Positions 7,941-16,968 of a stretch of 64,000 nucleotides of DNA are shown one piece after another. The notes below the pieces were generated by a model. That model had not been told where the DNA came from. It saw only the letters and a list, made by a program, of their open reading frames with translations, and made no database searches. Position 1 is the first letter of the stretch. Every line of letters begins with the position of its first letter. The DNA is taken from positions 124,001 to 188,000 of the forward strand of contig DASTAW010000033.1 of assembly GCA_035712365.1 (NCBI GenBank), written 5' to 3'. The stretch comes from Terriglobia bacterium. GTDB taxonomy: Bacteria > Acidobacteriota > Terriglobia > UBA7540. A program made the position numbers and the translations under genes.

Positions 7941-8753
7941 TTAGGGAATCCGGGAGCGCAGCGATTTCTCCCGAGCCTGCCACATGTCGAGTCCGTTGGA
8001 TTGTCCCGATCCTTTTAGCAAACCGATAGCTGCCTCCGCAATTCTCATAAGAGACGCTGGCTGCGCGTGGAATTTCTCCCCGAGAAGATATGCCTCGTCG
8101 CAGGACCTCAGGGCTTCGACAATCTTCCCTTCTTGCGAGTAGGCAGCACCGAGATACAGCAAGAGCTCCGACTTCTGGCGCCTTTGGTTATTAGCCACGA
8201 TATCTTGAGGGTCGTAGTCATCTGACTTCTTATAATGCTGGATGCATTCGTCAAGGTACCTGCTTGACTGTAGATAGAACGAGATGGCAGGTCCCCAGCG
8301 CCCCTGAGCGCCCTCGATCATGCCCAGCATTTGCAGATTCCCGGCAATTGAACTCTCAAATGTCTCATATTTCCTTTCAAGCGCAAGCCTCCGATGATAA
8401 ACCTCTTCTGCCTGTTGAAATTCCCGCAGGTATATGTAGGATTTGCCCAAATAATCGAGGGCATCATCCGTAGCTCGATTCCGCCGATATGCATCCTGTA
8501 CCTGGGACACAAAATCGAGAGCGGATTCGGCCTGCTTGATAGCTTTTGGATAGTCCTTTCGCCTCAACTCCTGGCTGGCACCCTCCAGAAATTCGTCGAC
8601 TCGGGTCTCCTTTTCAAGTTCTTCCTTTGAAATTCCAGCGTGGACCGTGGCACTTGTGCCCTGCGGCGGAGAGGCTGAATTCGGCGCCCGCCCGCCCCGC
8701 ACCATCGAGAAAACAAGGACTGTTGAGAGAATGCGGAGGATAACTGCAACCAT
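7941..8753 (-). CDS. Secreted or membrane-anchored TPR protein
   Basis: A 270-residue protein with an N-terminal hydrophobic segment (MVAVILRILSTVLVFSMV) followed by a low-complexity linker. It then has helical repeats resembling tetratricopeptide repeats: RKDYPKAIKQAESALDFV, DALDYLGKSYIYLREFQQAEEVY, LLLYLGAAYSQEGKIVEALR. TPR proteins usually serve as protein-interaction scaffolds; no catalytic motif is visible. Codon use is less GC-biased than that of its neighbours, which suggests a different history. The specific role is unknown. Confidence 0.75.
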   Translation of the reverse strand: MVAVILRILSTVLVFSMVRGGRAPNSASPPQGTSATVHAGISKEELEKETRVDEFLEGASQELRRKDYPKAIKQAESALDFVSQVQDAYRRNRATDDALDYLGKSYIYLREFQQAEEVYHRRLALERKYETFESSIAGNLQMLGMIEGAQGRWGPAISFYLQSSRYLDECIQHYKKSDDYDPQDIVANNQRRQKSELLLYLGAAYSQEGKIVEALRSCDEAYLLGEKFHAQPASLMRIAEAAIGLLKGSGQSNGLDMWQAREKSLRSRIP

Positions 8754-8824
8754 TCAGGCCTCCGTCGTAACCCCGACAGTTTAATCCAAAAATCCCACTC
8801 TGGCTGCTCGACCCGCGTGGAATC

Positions 8825-8976
8825 TTACGCGTCGCAGGAGAGTGGGATCAGGATTCCCAGCTTATCTTCAAGAGAAACCGGCAGGTTGCCTTCCGCAGCC
8901 TTGCGGCGGATTCGAGAGGGTGCTTTACCCGAGCGCAGGATATCCACAAGCGGGTCAGAAATGGCAGCGGCCTCAT
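8825..8976 (-). pseudogene. Short reading frame, possibly a truncated gene remnant, between rodZ and the TPR gene
   Basis: Just past the rodZ stop the minus strand continues in a shifted frame with protein-like sequence (DPLVDILRSGKAPSR, then KAAEGNLPVSLEDKLGILI). It stops at TAA 8827-8825. The pattern of an aliphatic helix followed by GKAP and a Pro-rich turn looks like the start of a longer helical-repeat protein, which makes me suspect a frameshifted or truncated remnant. No good start codon is visible; a GTG within the frame is possible. Low certainty. Confidence 0.35.
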
Positions 8977-9803
8977 TGGGAAGTCGGGTTCTTCAGGCTG
9001 TCCCAGGTAAGATGGACCTGCTTGACCTCGCCCTCACGGCCCAGCGATTTCTGTGTCTGGCCGTTGAGCGTGAGGATGACTCCCTGGGCGTTCCCGGTGA
9101 GAACGTCGAAAGAGGTGGTGGCTTTGAAGGTTTTCACCGTGTTCGGTTCCATGATGCCCTGCATCACCATGCTGCCGTCAGCATCGATAGCGATCCAGGA
9201 CCGCTCAGTCGTGGCGATTTGGAGGACCAGCCTGCCATCGGCATCCGCGACGGGCGGCAGCTTGGGAACGTCGGGCGTCACGACTGCAGATGTCGCCAGT
9301 ACGCCTGCTCCTGCGGTTTTGGAATTGGCCGGTTGCGAACTGCTGCCGTTCGCGTTTGGGGGATCCAGGGCGGGGCGGACGCTTGCGGCCGTGGAAATTT
9401 TCGCTCCCGGGGGTGCTTGCAGCGGCCGATGCGAGCGCCTCCAGAGGGCGACGCCAAGCACCAGGAGGATGACAACAATGACCACTGCCCATAACGTGTG
9501 GCGGGTCGGCGGTTCCGGTCGGGAATGGACATTAGGAGGAGAGAAGCGGCTGAGATCGACATCAGCCCTGGTCTTCGCAGCCATCTGGTACTCTTCGATG
9601 AGCGGGTCCTCATCCAGGCCCAGGTAGCGAGCGTAAGCCCTCACGAAACTGCGGCGAAATATCCCTCCCGGAAGCGCAGAAAACTCGTCAGTTTCAATGG
9701 ATTTAAGGAAGCGGACGCTGATCTTGGTGGCGGCAGAGATCTCCTCCAGCGTAATGCCGCGCATTTCCCTCTCGCGCTTCAGGTTCTCGCCAAATGAGCC
9801 CAT
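8973..9803 (-). CDS. rodZ: RodZ-like cytoskeletal/HTH membrane protein
   Basis: RodZ links MreB to the cell-wall elongation machinery. The 276-residue protein has the family layout. A cytoplasmic HTH domain (GENLKREREMRGITLEEISAATKISVRFL, about 4-70) comes first, including the conserved GGIFRRSFVRAYARYLGLD. A disordered Pro-rich linker and a single transmembrane helix (VVIVVILLVLGVALW) follow. A periplasmic DUF4115-type beta domain ends the protein (RLVLQIATTERSWIAIDADG to the C-terminus). The ATG at 9803 is preferred over the TTG one codon upstream. The gene is divergent from the diguanylate cyclase gene. Confidence 0.9.
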   Translation of the reverse strand: MGSFGENLKREREMRGITLEEISAATKISVRFLKSIETDEFSALPGGIFRRSFVRAYARYLGLDEDPLIEEYQMAAKTRADVDLSRFSPPNVHSRPEPPTRHTLWAVVIVVILLVLGVALWRRSHRPLQAPPGAKISTAASVRPALDPPNANGSSSQPANSKTAGAGVLATSAVVTPDVPKLPPVADADGRLVLQIATTERSWIAIDADGSMVMQGIMEPNTVKTFKATTSFDVLTGNAQGVILTLNGQTQKSLGREGEVKQVHLTWDSLKNPTSQ

Positions 9804-10040
9804 CAACCCGCTCTTCCTGCCGCCCTCCCCCGTTAATGTCTTCCATCATATTTCCGAGCCGCAACCGTGTCAATTCCTTCACGGGCACCCTCCGCCCCAG
9901 TACCGGTTCGAGTCCCCAGGAATTGAATCAGTCCGAAATTCACATAAACAAATTGAGGAAACGGCCGAAAGAAATACTGAAAAAGAGAAGTCGCATTTTG
10001 CAGGATCGGGGAAACCTGCACGGGGCAGGCTGGCAACCCA

Positions 10041-11099
10041 ATGGCAGGACGGACTGACAGAATTCGCGAGCTGGAGCAGCAGATTGCGCGGCTGTCTCTA
10101 TTTCATGAGGTGGGCAAAGCGGTTGCCTCCACGCTCGATCTGCAGAAGGTGCTCGAAACGATCATGACGAAGATCAGCGACTTTCTGCGGCCCGACACAT
10201 GGGCCCTGCTGATGCTCGATGAAAAGACCGGCGAGCTTCACTATGAGATCGCCGCAGGCGCGAACGCCGCCAGCCTCAAGGATGTCCGGATCAGGCTGGG
10301 CGAGGGAATTGCGGGCTGGGTTGCCGAGCATGGCGAGGTGATCCTGATCGAGGATGTTGCCAAAGAGCTCCGTTTCGGCCTGGACAAACAATCCTGGCAC
10401 GCCGGGGCGCAATCGATCATCTGCGTGCCGGTGAAAGGCCGGGGCCGCGTGCTGGGCGCCATTGAGCTTATGAATACGTCGAACAACCAGCACTTCCATG
10501 ACGACGATGTTCCGATCCTTGCGAACCTTGCTGACTATGCCGCCATCGCGCTGGAAAATGCGCGCTACGTCCGGCGCATCCAGGAACTGACCATCACGGA
10601 CGATTGCACGGCGCTCTACAACGCCCGGCATCTCAACTTCGTGCTCGACGCGGAGGTCTATCGCTCCATTCGCTACGGTTATGAGTTCTCGGTGATCTTT
10701 ATTGATCTTGATCGCTTCAAGCAGGTGAACGACAGCCACGGCCATCTGGCCGGCTCCAAACTTCTCTGGCACGTCGGCGCTCTCATCAAGGGCCATCTGC
10801 GCCTGATTGATTACGCCTTCCGCTACGGCGGAGACGAGTTTGTCGTGCTGCTGCCGCAGACGTCCAAACACAACGCGCTGAGCGTGGTCCGCAGGCTTCG
10901 CGAAATCCTGAATTCCAAAGTGTTCCTCGAGGAGGAAGGTCTGAACGTCAAGGTGACCGCCAGCTTTGGCGTGGCAGGCTTTCCCTCGGATGCCCGCACG
11001 CGCAAAGAGCTTCTTTCTTTGGCTGACGAGGCCATGTACCTGGTGAAGAACACCACCCGCGACAACATCGCACTGGTGGGCGAAGGCGTGATGAACTAG
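10041..11099 (+). CDS. GAF-domain diguanylate cyclase (GGDEF)
   Basis: A soluble 352-residue signalling protein. A short N-terminal coiled coil (IRELEQQIARLSLFHEVGKAV) leads into a GAF sensor domain (about 20-175, with GEGIAGWVAEHGE and SIICVPVKGRGRVLGAIEL). The GGDEF domain (about 185-345) has an intact active-site RYGGDEFVVLLP near residue 258 and the metal-binding IDLDRFKQVNDSHGH, so it should make cyclic di-GMP from two GTP. I see no RxxD inhibitory site directly before the GGDEF loop. The ligand of the GAF domain is unknown. A cytochrome P460 gene follows within 40 bases. Confidence 0.92.
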   Translation: MAGRTDRIRELEQQIARLSLFHEVGKAVASTLDLQKVLETIMTKISDFLRPDTWALLMLDEKTGELHYEIAAGANAASLKDVRIRLGEGIAGWVAEHGEVILIEDVAKELRFGLDKQSWHAGAQSIICVPVKGRGRVLGAIELMNTSNNQHFHDDDVPILANLADYAAIALENARYVRRIQELTITDDCTALYNARHLNFVLDAEVYRSIRYGYEFSVIFIDLDRFKQVNDSHGHLAGSKLLWHVGALIKGHLRLIDYAFRYGGDEFVVLLPQTSKHNALSVVRRLREILNSKVFLEEEGLNVKVTASFGVAGFPSDARTRKELLSLADEAMYLVKNTTRDNIALVGEGVMN

Positions 11100-11134
11100 C
11101 GCCGGTGGCAGATTTCCATGGCATAATCAGCCTG

Positions 11135-11761
11135 ATGCGCTTTCTAGCAGGCCCTTACGCTGCCAGGCTCATGGCGATTGCGGGGACGGCGATTGCTGCC
11201 GTTGTGCTGCTGCGGGGCGATGGCTCTCCGGCCGCTCCGGCTCCATCCGACGCCCCACAGTACACCGCCGATGGCCAGCTCATGTTGCCGCGCGATTATC
11301 GGGAGTGGATCTATCTCTCCTCCGGCCTCGGAATGGAATACAACCCCGACGGAAAGCCCGGCACCGAATTCACCAACGTGTTTGTCAAGCCTTCCGCCTA
11401 CCGCGCTTTTGTCGCCACCGGCCGCTGGCCCGACAGAACGATGTTTGTTCTGGAAGAGCGCGCCTCGGCTACTCGAGGTTCAATCAACCGCGGCGGCCAT
11501 TACCAGTCCGAGCTGCGCAGCCTGGCCGCTTCCGTCAAGGACGTGAAGCGCTTCCCGAAAACGTGGGCGTACTTTTCCTTCAACCGGGCGGCGCAACAGG
11601 CGCGCGCCAACCCTCCCGCCCACTGCTTCCAGTGCCACAACTCGAACGGCGCTGTGGACAACACCTTCGTGCAGTTCTATCCCACTCTCAAGCCCGTGGC
11701 AGAAAAGTACGGAACCTTCAACCAGACCAATGCCGCTTCAGAAACCCAAGCTTCTCACTAA
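11135..11761 (+). CDS. Cytochrome P460-family exported haem protein
   Basis: About 208 residues with an N-terminal signal sequence (RLMAIAGTAIAAVVLL). The mature domain is of the cytochrome P460 type (LPRDYREWIYLSSGLGMEY, FTNVFVKPSAYRAF, GRWPDRTMFVLEERA) and carries a C-terminal haem-binding CFQCH. P460 proteins are periplasmic c-type haem proteins; some oxidise hydroxylamine or detoxify NO, but many have no known substrate. I prefer ATG at 11135 to the GTG at 11105 because CATAAT ends seven bases before it, a spacing consistent with a leaderless transcript. Neither start has a good Shine-Dalgarno site. Confidence 0.85.
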   Translation: MRFLAGPYAARLMAIAGTAIAAVVLLRGDGSPAAPAPSDAPQYTADGQLMLPRDYREWIYLSSGLGMEYNPDGKPGTEFTNVFVKPSAYRAFVATGRWPDRTMFVLEERASATRGSINRGGHYQSELRSLAASVKDVKRFPKTWAYFSFNRAAQQARANPPAHCFQCHNSNGAVDNTFVQFYPTLKPVAEKYGTFNQTNAASETQASH

Positions 11762-12148
11762 CACCTGCCAGCCCCGCTACCGACAAGTTCTCGGTGATCG
11801 CCTGCACTATGCACGGCAATAAAACCGGACATGCAAGCGGACATTGTCAAGGACATCGGCAAAGCTAAGTGCGAGCCGGGTCAATACTTTTGATCGTTCG
11901 GAGAAGTGGACATGAAACCGGACATCACAAGCGTCGCTGGCCGGGATGACTCGGCCATCGTGACGGCTCTGGCACTAATCCGGCGCGCCTGGTCTGCAAC
12001 CCCTACCGTAGACGGCAGCCCATCGAAATGATAATTTGGTGCCTTATGACAATGCGCCGCGTGTTTGAGGGCGGCAGGAATGGCTCGAGCCCCAGGGGAG
12101 GGGTAAAGACTGAGCGCGCAGGCAACCGCTCAGAAAAGGAGGATCGAG
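11762..12148. other. Gene-free stretch after the P460 gene
   Basis: No coding signal is visible. The bases around 11819-11935 twice contain 'aaaccggacat' and 'gtggacat'-like words, reminiscent of decayed insertion-sequence ends, but no paired terminal repeats or transposase fragment can be shown. Confidence 0.3.
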
Positions 12149-12373
12149 ATGCTCTTCGAGGTCAGACGCAAGCACGTAACCATCAAGCTGAGTGACCACA
12201 ATCTGCTCAACGCGGTGGTCCGTGGAGAAGAAACCCAGGGGTTGTGGCTCACGCCGGGTGAGGATACCTCAGTGCCGGAATTCCCTGCCGGTGTGCAGGA
12301 GCCGATCATCTTTGTTCCTTTTAACCAGATGGTCTGGCTGGTCACTTCTTCCGTTCGCCCGCCTGACATTTAG
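12149..12373 (+). CDS. Small conserved-looking hypothetical protein
   Basis: A 74-residue frame starting at ATG 12149 with a strong ribosome site (AAAGGAGG eight bases upstream). The sequence opens MLFEVRRKHVTIKLSDHNLL and continues with polar beta-strand-like stretches (PIIFVPFNQMVWLVTSS). There is no signal peptide, membrane segment or known motif. The ribosome site and the alternating hydrophobic pattern support a real gene; the function is not recognised. Confidence 0.65.
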   Translation: MLFEVRRKHVTIKLSDHNLLNAVVRGEETQGLWLTPGEDTSVPEFPAGVQEPIIFVPFNQMVWLVTSSVRPPDI

Positions 12374-12589
12374 GATTCAGGGTTTTTCGCGGGCGCCGCC
12401 GGACACAGGCTGGCAAGGGGGGTCTTCGGCAGGACCGGCAATTTCGCCGCCTTAGACGCCCTGATTATTTTCTGGAGATGCGCCGCCTGAAACGTCAACA
12501 CGGGACCACCGGCGGTCCACTGCCTTCGCAGAGTCCCCGCCGCACAGATCGCGGTTGCCCGCGATCCATGCGACGCCAGCGATTGTCCC

Positions 12590-13108
12590 TCATCGGCCAA
12601 AATTGAAATTCAGTGAAATGAAGTCCTGCACGCGGTAGCCGTTGTCCACCAGCACCACGTTCTCGCCAAGGATGAAGTAGCGATAGCTGGGCGGTGGCGG
12701 CGGCAGCTCTTCCAGCATGACTACGGGCACCGGATGGCAATATGCCCGGTAGCGAGGCTCCACGACGTACCCGTAACCGACGACCACTCCGCGTGGCGCG
12801 GGCCCACGGAACCAGTGCTCGTCGTTGTGTTCGCGCACGTAGGCCACAAAGCCGCGCCGGTCGTTGTCATAAAAGCGGTAATGTCCAGCGCGATCGTGGT
12901 CCCAGCCCCGGTGCAGGCCGTTGTCATGGTGCTCGTGTTTGCCGTGGTGCTTCCAATCTTTGTCCTTGTCCTTGTCGTGGCCGTGGCCGTGGTCATGCTG
13001 GTCATACGGGCGATACGGCTGCGCCGCCCAGCCTGCCATAGAGCCGGAGCCCAGCGCCACGCCCGCGCCCACCAACGCCACCATCAAAAGCCGCTGAAAT
13101 TTCTTCAT
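12590..13108 (-). CDS. Secreted His/Asp-rich protein of unknown function
   Basis: About 172 residues from ATG at 13108, which follows GGAGAG. The signal peptide is MKKFQRLLMVALVGAGVALG with a likely cleavage after GWAAQ. A low-complexity segment rich in His, Asp and Lys follows (residues about 35-70), a possible metal-binding tract. The C-terminal half is a compact domain (GYGYVVEPRYRAYC, SYRYFILGENVVLVD) ending in NFNFGR. Similar short exported proteins occur with outer-membrane genes, but no function can be assigned. Longer starts upstream of 13108 would precede the signal peptide and are rejected. Confidence 0.75.
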   Translation of the reverse strand: MKKFQRLLMVALVGAGVALGSGSMAGWAAQPYRPYDQHDHGHGHDKDKDKDWKHHGKHEHHDNGLHRGWDHDRAGHYRFYDNDRRGFVAYVREHNDEHWFRGPAPRGVVVGYGYVVEPRYRAYCHPVPVVMLEELPPPPPSYRYFILGENVVLVDNGYRVQDFISLNFNFGR

Positions 13109-13657
13109 ATCTGTCTCTCCTTCGACCCGCCATGGAAGCCTTTTTCGGGAAAAGGGCAGTGAATGGCCAGGTATATCGTGGAGCGAATGCTCCCTGCCCC
13201 CTCCCCAGGTTCCCAATTTGCACCAGAAGGTTATTAACTGTCAAAGAACTATCGTACCAGTCCCATCCCCCGTTGGTGGTATAGAGGATAAACCATGATG
13301 GTTCTGTCACTTGCTGGAATATTATGCGGGACATCGGGCCGCGGCCTCATGGCCCTTTCTGTAGTGGGAGTATGCCACACGGTTTGATCCAACCGAGAGT
13401 TCGTTGTTGGGTCAACAAGCAGATACGACAGAGAAAATCATAAACCTATTGCGAGGTATCGATCCGCGCCGTAGTTTCCATTACGTATCGCGAAGCCATT
13501 GTGGAGTGCGGGAGCTTGATCCCGTCTTCTGCCCGCTGCAGGCCCCATGGGAGAGGCCGAAAATTGGAGCGCCAACGAAGAGGCCGGGCACAAAGCGGCC
13601 GCAAGCCGCCGCACTCCATACCGCGTAGGTATGCAGCGGTTCACTAGACGCACTACA
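13109..13657. other. Gene-free region holding a MITE-like repeat
   Basis: No gene is supported. The region separates the His-rich secreted protein gene from the TonB receptor gene and contains the inverted-repeat element at 13501-13619. Around 13384-13422 an imperfect inverted repeat (TTGATCCAAC and GTTGGGTCAA) is also visible, without a T-run. Confidence 0.5.
13501..13619. repeat. MITE-like element with inverted terminal repeats
   Basis: Left end GTGGAGTGCGGGAGCTTG and right end CAAGCCGCCGCACTCCAT are inverted repeats: GGAGTGCGG faces CCGCACTCC, with an interrupted AGCTTG/CAAGC extension. The roughly 119-bp unit has no coding capacity. Its ends resemble a palindrome family I associate with acidobacterial genomes (recollection, not checked). 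Confidence 0.6.
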
Positions 13658-16597
13658 CTAGAAGCTGAACCTCAAAAACAGGTTGATGGTGCGATTGGCT
13701 GATTGGTTGTTGAAGAATCCGCCCGCGAGCGAGTTGGAACGGCCGAACAGGGGAGACGTGATGTTGCCCACCGGCGTCCCAAGATTCACCTTGTTGAAGG
13801 CGTTGTTGGCCATGACGCCCAGCTCAAGCTGATATTGGCGGCTGCTGGAGCCGCCGAAGCGGGGCCCGCCGCCTCCGCTGCTCAGCCCGCGGCCGCCCAA
13901 CCCTCCGCGACCGCCCTCGCGGCCACCGCCGAACCCGCCTCGGCCTCCTCCGGTTTCCTTGCCAAACCCGAAGGTCTTGGAAAGCCGCGCGTTCATCGAA
14001 AATTGGCTGGGGCCAAAGAAATTATTGACGGGCACAAGCTGATCGCCGGCAACCGGATCGATGTTAAAAATCCCCAGTGACGTTTGCACACAGGTAGCGC
14101 ACATGCTTGTGGCCAGGGCTGGCCGATCGTTGAAGATGGAATCTCCGTTCAGGTCCTGTCCGAGGGTGATGTTGTAAGGACGGCCGGAAGTCATCACCAT
14201 AAAGGGGCTGAAGCTGAACCCATAGGGCAATCCGACGGACCCGCCCACGAAAAATCGGTTGCGGGTCGCCCATGCAGCCGTTCCGTAACTCTGAGAAAGA
14301 TCATATTGGTTCATCGGAAAGCTGGCGCCCGCGCTTTCTCCTAATCCGCCGCCAAACCCGGGTCCGCCAGAGCCGCCCGATCCTGCATTGGCGTTCGCAT
14401 AGCTGAGCGTGTAAAAGCCGAAGAGCGAAAGCGCAGGTCCCATTCGGATGTTGAAGTTGGCAATCAACTGGTTCTCATTGTACAGACCAGCGGATTCATA
14501 TTGATAAATATTTCCCACATCTCCGAAAGGCCGGACGCCGCTGGACGGGTCCGCGGGATCATAGGTGCCGGGCAGCGGCGCGTTGATGTTGCGTGCCAGG
14601 AGCTGGTGGATTCCGTGCGTTGTGACATAGGTGACCGAGGTTTTGATGTTCCGGGTTAGCTGCCTTTCCAGCCCCACCGCGCCCTCAATCACATAAGGCG
14701 TCTGGTAGTTCCGAGCAATCTGGTAGATGGTGGGGAAGGTCGCGGAACCGGCCAGCGTATTCAAGGGTGGGATATCGCCGGGGAAGAAGTCCGGCGAATT
14801 GACGATGTATTGTTGCTGGTTGATGCCGTTCAACTGCTCTGCTTGAAGGATGTTGCCCACGTCAAACCGGTCGTAGAAGATTCCCGCGCCTGCTCTCAGG
14901 ACGGTTTTGGGAGCGCTTCCGTTTCTGCCGATTCCCCAGGCGAAGCCCAGGCGGGGCGCCACGTCAAAATGGTCGCTGATGTGGTTCTGTCCCTCAAAGC
15001 GCAGGCCCAGCGTCAGCGAGGCATTGGGGCGCATCCGCCAGGTGTCCTCGGCGTAAAGGCCAAAGTCAATTCGGTTGGCCGTGGCAGCCGGGTTTCCTGC
15101 GGTGATGGCAAACTGCCGGGCGCCTCCTCCTGCGGCGATGATCTGAGCGTCCGTCAGACCTGCCGCGAGACCTTGCTGATAAACTGAATAACTGTCAATT
15201 CCCGTAAAGGTGAAACTGCCGTTGTAGCCGCTGGTGGTGTTTACCGCTTCGTTCATATAGCGCACGCGGCCGCCATAGGTCAACGCGTGTTTGCCAAGAT
15301 TTGTCGAGGTCAGGCTCTGGAATTCGTATTGGTTCCCCGTGCTCAACTGTGTCCCGGCGCTGCTGCCGCCGCCGGTGAAAGCGCCGATGACGTCGAGAGA
15401 CGGGTCCGTGCTCAAGGGAGCCTGGCGATCTTCGGAATGGCGATACTGGAAGCGGGCCTGGGTGACGGTGCGCGTGCTGATCACCTGGGTGTCGCTGATC
15501 TGCGCCATGTTCTCGGCGCCTGTCGAGTTTTGGCCCACTGAGGGAAGCTGGAATTGCCCGATGCCTGAATTCGTATTGTCGTTCGACCAGCGCTGATAAC
15601 GAATGGACAGCACATTGCTGCTGCTCAACTGCAGGTCCACGCGCGGGCTGATGTTCAATCTCGATGAGGGGCTGGGGACGGCTTCGGTGAAGGCGGTCCC
15701 TGCCGGGTTAAAGTTTGGGGCCGGGACGACCGCGTTCACAATGGATGAGTTGTCCGTGCTGCGGCGGAACACCGAGAAAAAGAATGAGGCTTTCTTGCTG
15801 AGCGGCCCGCCGAAATCGCCCCCTATCATGTCGGAATGGTTGTCCGGCTGCTCCGCCACAAAGGGATTTCTGGAATTAAGCGCCGAAGTGTTGCCGAAAC
15901 TGAAGATGCCGCCATGATATTTCTGGAATCCCGGCTTGGTGGTGATGTCAATCCGTCCATAGCCCAGCCTTTCATACTGCGCCGAGAAAGGATTCTGGTT
16001 GACGCGAACTTCCAGGATGGCGTCTTTGGGCGGCAACTGGCCTCCGGAGAACCCGTCGATATAGATTTGCCCTCCATTCGGTCCCGCCGCGGGACCTGCC
16101 AGTTCCTGGAGCTCCGTCTGTAATTCGTCGGGATCGTCGGAAAGCGATTTCAAGGCCTCGCCCTTCAGCACCACCGCGCCGACGTTGTTCTCAGGGCTGA
16201 CGCTTAACTGCTCCCCTTCGCCTTCGACGGTAACCTGTTGCTTTTCCATGGTGAGGGCGAGTTGAGCGTTCACAAGCTGCGGGTGGCCCGGAGCCACCTG
16301 AATGCCGGCCTTCGTGAAGGTTGAAAAGCCCTGGGTGCTGATGGCCACCGAATATGCGCCCGGCGGCAGATTGTGAAAGGCGTAGCGCCCTTGTTCGTTG
16401 GTCTGTGCCGTCTTCGTCGCGTGGTCCGGGCCCGTGAGGGTGACGGTCGCCGCAGGGATTGCCGCCCCGGACGGGTCCGTAACCTGGCCGCTCAGAGTTC
16501 CGCTTCCCGACTGCGCAAAAGCTGCGGCGTACAGGCAGAACAACGCCAGCAGTGTCAAAAAGGGCCGGCTGAATTTTCTAGAAAACCCGATTACCAT
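13658..16597 (-). CDS. TonB-dependent, Oar-type outer-membrane receptor
   Basis: About 979 residues. The signal peptide (FLTLLALFCLYAAAFAQ) is followed by a carboxypeptidase-regulatory-like domain (GTLSGQVTDPSGAAIPAATV, to about residue 110). Next come a plug domain (ILEVRVNQNPFSAQYERLGYGRIDITT) and a long beta-barrel ending in aromatic FLRFSF, the usual outer-membrane signature. Such Oar/CarboxypepD-TonB proteins are abundant in Acidobacteriota and thought to take up large carbohydrate-type substrates or export proteins; no substrate can be named. Near the C-terminus, about residues 870-910, an unusual Gly/Arg-rich stretch (FGGGREGGRGGLGGRG) interrupts the barrel and probably forms a surface loop. 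ATG at 16597 follows GGAGGTT. Confidence 0.93.
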   Translation of the reverse strand: MVIGFSRKFSRPFLTLLALFCLYAAAFAQSGSGTLSGQVTDPSGAAIPAATVTLTGPDHATKTAQTNEQGRYAFHNLPPGAYSVAISTQGFSTFTKAGIQVAPGHPQLVNAQLALTMEKQQVTVEGEGEQLSVSPENNVGAVVLKGEALKSLSDDPDELQTELQELAGPAAGPNGGQIYIDGFSGGQLPPKDAILEVRVNQNPFSAQYERLGYGRIDITTKPGFQKYHGGIFSFGNTSALNSRNPFVAEQPDNHSDMIGGDFGGPLSKKASFFFSVFRRSTDNSSIVNAVVPAPNFNPAGTAFTEAVPSPSSRLNISPRVDLQLSSSNVLSIRYQRWSNDNTNSGIGQFQLPSVGQNSTGAENMAQISDTQVISTRTVTQARFQYRHSEDRQAPLSTDPSLDVIGAFTGGGSSAGTQLSTGNQYEFQSLTSTNLGKHALTYGGRVRYMNEAVNTTSGYNGSFTFTGIDSYSVYQQGLAAGLTDAQIIAAGGGARQFAITAGNPAATANRIDFGLYAEDTWRMRPNASLTLGLRFEGQNHISDHFDVAPRLGFAWGIGRNGSAPKTVLRAGAGIFYDRFDVGNILQAEQLNGINQQQYIVNSPDFFPGDIPPLNTLAGSATFPTIYQIARNYQTPYVIEGAVGLERQLTRNIKTSVTYVTTHGIHQLLARNINAPLPGTYDPADPSSGVRPFGDVGNIYQYESAGLYNENQLIANFNIRMGPALSLFGFYTLSYANANAGSGGSGGPGFGGGLGESAGASFPMNQYDLSQSYGTAAWATRNRFFVGGSVGLPYGFSFSPFMVMTSGRPYNITLGQDLNGDSIFNDRPALATSMCATCVQTSLGIFNIDPVAGDQLVPVNNFFGPSQFSMNARLSKTFGFGKETGGGRGGFGGGREGGRGGLGGRGLSSGGGGPRFGGSSSRQYQLELGVMANNAFNKVNLGTPVGNITSPLFGRSNSLAGGFFNNQSANRTINLFLRFSF

Positions 16598-16968
16598 CGT
16601 GAACCTCCACAAACGCTCTCGAACAACTGCATCAACCCGCCCTTTGCGGAATGTCTGGCTGTGCCTGGGGACTAAAGCTATGGAAAGCCGAACCCTGACC
16701 TGTCCGTGACGCCCGGCCCTTGGCTGTGCAACCCGTTTCATGGGTCTACTTGCCGAACTGCTCTTACTGTTGGCCTAAGACGGTGTAGCCGGGATGGCGG
16801 TTGCGCTCGAATTGTTAAATCCATGTAAAACCGGGCTGTGACTCCGAGGCGAACCGTAGGGTCCTGCCCTATGGTTAACGGCGCCAGGGGCCAGTCGGTG
16901 GTGGGCAAGACAAGGCAAAACATGGACTGAAATAAGTCTTTCTACCGGGGAAGAGGACCTTCCGGCGG
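16598..16968. other. Upstream region of the TonB receptor gene
   Basis: No gene is supported. The longer open frame running into the receptor from 16741 lies before the ribosome site and signal peptide and is rejected as coding. The receptor promoter should be here, but no clear -35/-10 pair can be singled out. Confidence 0.4.

Noticed and set aside
9892-9925. GGTTCGAGTCCC-like T-loop near 9905, possible tRNA
   Set aside because: The flanking bases do not pair as a T-stem and no acceptor, D or anticodon arms can be built around it.
11819-11935. Possible insertion-sequence ends in the gap after the P460 gene
   Set aside because: Shared words are about 10 bases in direct orientation; there is no transposase fragment or terminal inverted repeat.
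16598-16741. N-terminal extension of the TonB receptor
   Set aside because: It would precede the signal peptide and contains the GGAGGTT ribosome site of the ATG at 16597.
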